Source of the DNA: Comamonadaceae bacterium | GTDB lineage: Bacteria; Pseudomonadota; Gammaproteobacteria; Burkholderiales; Burkholderiaceae_C | DNA length: 14,210 nucleotides | Direction: 5' to 3' | NCBI GenBank assembly: GCA_947458305.1 | Contig: CANGZO010000028.1 | Location: 1-14,210 of the forward strand | In this document: positions 13,130 through 14,210 of the stretch, piece after piece | Layout of the letters: each line of letters begins with the position of its first letter | Numbering within the stretch: the first letter of the stretch is position 1 | The notes under the pieces: generated by a model | Seen by the model: the letters and a program-made list of their open reading frames with translations, nothing else | The model's database searches: none | What the model was told of the DNA's origin: nothing | Position numbers and translations under genes: made by a program

Positions 13130-13507
13130 ATGGAAAATACCAACCCTCCCCACAGCCCCCTGGTCACCGCTTACCTGCGGTTTCTTCAGCTGGCCAAAGT
13201 CATTCAAGCCCTGCCCGATGGGCAGGAAATGGATGCCAACGAGAAAGCTTTGCTGCAAGCCGTGGTCTTGCGGTGGTACGAAGACCAGCCCATGACCGTG
13301 CGCGAAGCCATTGGCTTGGCCGAACTGGGCTCGCCTGCCACACTGCACAAACGGATCACCCGTCTGCGCGAAAAGGACTTGCTGAGCAACCTGAACCTGG
13401 AAGGTGACCGCCGAGCCAAGTTCTTGATCCCCACCCAACGCACACTGGATTACTTCCAAAACCTGGGGCAATCCATGCAGCTGGCCCATCAGAAAACGGT
13501 GGCATGA
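13130..13507 (+). CDS. Winged-helix (MarR-like) transcriptional regulator
   Basis: This 125-residue protein has a C-terminal winged-helix: a helix-turn-helix near residues 55-90 with VREAIGLAELGSPATLHKRITRLREKDLL, followed by a basic wing (EGDRRAKFLI) and a final helix. The GSPATLHKRI recognition segment and the following LREKDLL are typical of MarR-like small regulators. The ligand and targets are unknown. ATG 13130 is chosen over the in-frame GTG at 13061 because the latter overlaps the Shine-Dalgarno sequence of the divergent gene. No good ribosome site is seen. The stop overlaps the next gene by 4 bases (ATGA), so the two are co-translated. The divergent position suggests it may control the Gfo/Idh-DUF2520 pair or its own operon. 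Confidence 0.7.
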   Translation: MENTNPPHSPLVTAYLRFLQLAKVIQALPDGQEMDANEKALLQAVVLRWYEDQPMTVREAIGLAELGSPATLHKRITRLREKDLLSNLNLEGDRRAKFLIPTQRTLDYFQNLGQSMQLAHQKTVA

Positions 13508-14076
13508 CCCGAAGCGTTCGTTACCTATTTGAGCAATCAGCGCTGGCTTTCACCAGCGCTGTTTTGTTTGTGCTGTTTTTTAAACTCAACAGCTGGGTTT
13601 TTGCGAATTTTGCCTACAGCGAAGGCATCAGCTGGGTCTTTTTACCTGAGGGCTTTCGGGTCATCTTGGTCTTGGTTTTGGGTTTACCCGGCGCTGTCGG
13701 TCTGATGTTGGGCACTTGGTTCATCGACAGCGCACTTTTTTCGGCTGACATGTGGTTGTTGCCCTTTTTAAATGGCCTCGTGTCCGGCTTGACCCCCTGG
13801 GTGGTGATGAAGTACATGCAGCAAAAAGGGTGGTTGGCGCCCAACATCATGTCCATGACTGCCCAACGTTTGCTGCAAATGACCTTGATCTTTTCTGCGG
13901 CCAGCGCCATCAGCCACCAGTTGCTCTGGTGGTTGTTCGAAAGGCCAGAGACCAACATCTTGGTCGACGTTTGGCCCATGTTCGTTGGCAATGTCTTGGG
14001 GGCTTTGCTGATGCTCTACGGTTTCAAATTTGCCTTAGACCGGATCCGCCCGAACAGGTCAAGCCTGACCGACTGA
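13504..14076 (+). CDS. Small polytopic membrane protein of unknown function
   Basis: This 190-residue protein has five or six hydrophobic segments, roughly at residues 10-33, 48-72, 80-103, 121-143 and 158-178, with a short N-terminus and a basic C-terminal end. A stretch near 43-70 (ISWVFLPEGFRVILVLVLG) resembles the N-terminal part of MASE1-type integral membrane sensor domains, but the protein ends after the membrane region with no output domain. A standalone sensor or a membrane partner of the upstream regulator is possible. It is translationally coupled to that regulator (ATGA overlap). It converges on hemW with only 11 bases between the stops. The name rests on hydropathy; no family is claimed. 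Confidence 0.6.
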   Translation: MTRSVRYLFEQSALAFTSAVLFVLFFKLNSWVFANFAYSEGISWVFLPEGFRVILVLVLGLPGAVGLMLGTWFIDSALFSADMWLLPFLNGLVSGLTPWVVMKYMQQKGWLAPNIMSMTAQRLLQMTLIFSAASAISHQLLWWLFERPETNILVDVWPMFVGNVLGALLMLYGFKFALDRIRPNRSSLTD

Positions 14077-14087
14077 TTTAGGGGCGC

Positions 14088-14210
14088 TCAATCGCTGCTG
14101 GATAAAAACAGCGACTGCAAATCACTCAAAAAGTCAAAGCCCCGGTCTGTGGGCCAGACCCGGTGCAGGTCACGCGCAATCAAGCCTTTTTTCTCGGCCT
14201 CGGCCAGACC
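14088..14210 (-). CDS. hemW: HemW (radical SAM heme chaperone), C-terminal fragment
   Basis: The minus strand is open from the right edge to TGA at 14090-14088, giving 40 residues. They contain GLIARDLHRVWPTDRGFDF and LSDLQSLFL, the conserved C-terminal end of HemW, a radical SAM protein related to HemN that delivers heme in respiratory enzyme assembly. The end with a Ser-rich tail is complete; the radical SAM core lies beyond the window. Orientation is opposite to the membrane protein gene it meets. Confidence 0.75.
   Translation of the reverse strand, partial: GLAEAEKKGLIARDLHRVWPTDRGFDFLSDLQSLFLSSSD

Overview
The window looks like a piece of a betaproteobacterial chromosome, most likely Burkholderiales and probably Comamonadaceae. 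I infer this from the GC-rich coding style, the form of the urease proteins, and the mix of neighbours (DUF2789, DUF2520, HemW). I have no database support for the taxon. The main content is a nickel urease system: ureD on the left, and ureA, a small membrane gene, ureB, ureC, ureE, ureF and ureG on the right, all on the + strand.

Layout. Positions 1-883 hold the end of a probable substrate-binding protein gene and a complete NitT/TauT-type ABC permease. ureD (894-1769) follows only 10 bases later. About 4.5 kb of unrelated DNA then separates ureD from ureA: an MgtC/DUF4010 membrane protein (1920-3146), a vapBC toxin-antitoxin pair with a good sigma70 promoter (3199-3900), a patchy, less GC-rich stretch with a minus-strand acetyltransferase remnant and a DUF2789 gene (3901-4886), a periplasmic thioredoxin plus CcdA pair (4929-6054), and a fossil ATPase P-loop (about 6088-6156). 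The urease structural and maturation block runs from 6289 to 10995. It is preceded by a close match to a sigma54 -24/-12 promoter (6228-6243), which suggests nitrogen control. A 78-base REP-type palindrome lies between ureC and ureE.

After ureG come tRNA-Ser(UGA) (11064-11151) and a clear rho-independent terminator. Two minus-strand genes follow (a Rossmann/DUF2520 protein and a Gfo/Idh/MocA oxidoreductase). Divergent from them is a + strand pair: a winged-helix regulator and a small polytopic membrane protein. The window ends in the C-terminus of hemW on the minus strand.

How it works together. UreA, UreB and UreC form the enzyme that hydrolyses urea to ammonia and carbamate. UreD, UreF and UreG, with the His-rich nickel carrier UreE, load the two nickel ions. 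The upstream ABC transporter shares a transcription unit with ureD and may bring in urea or another nitrogen compound, but its substrate cannot be read from sequence. I found no wholly new system. The most unusual items are the split urease cluster with its sigma54-like promoter, the His-rich 59-residue membrane protein inside the operon, the REPIN-like palindrome, and the gene fossils in the inserted segment.
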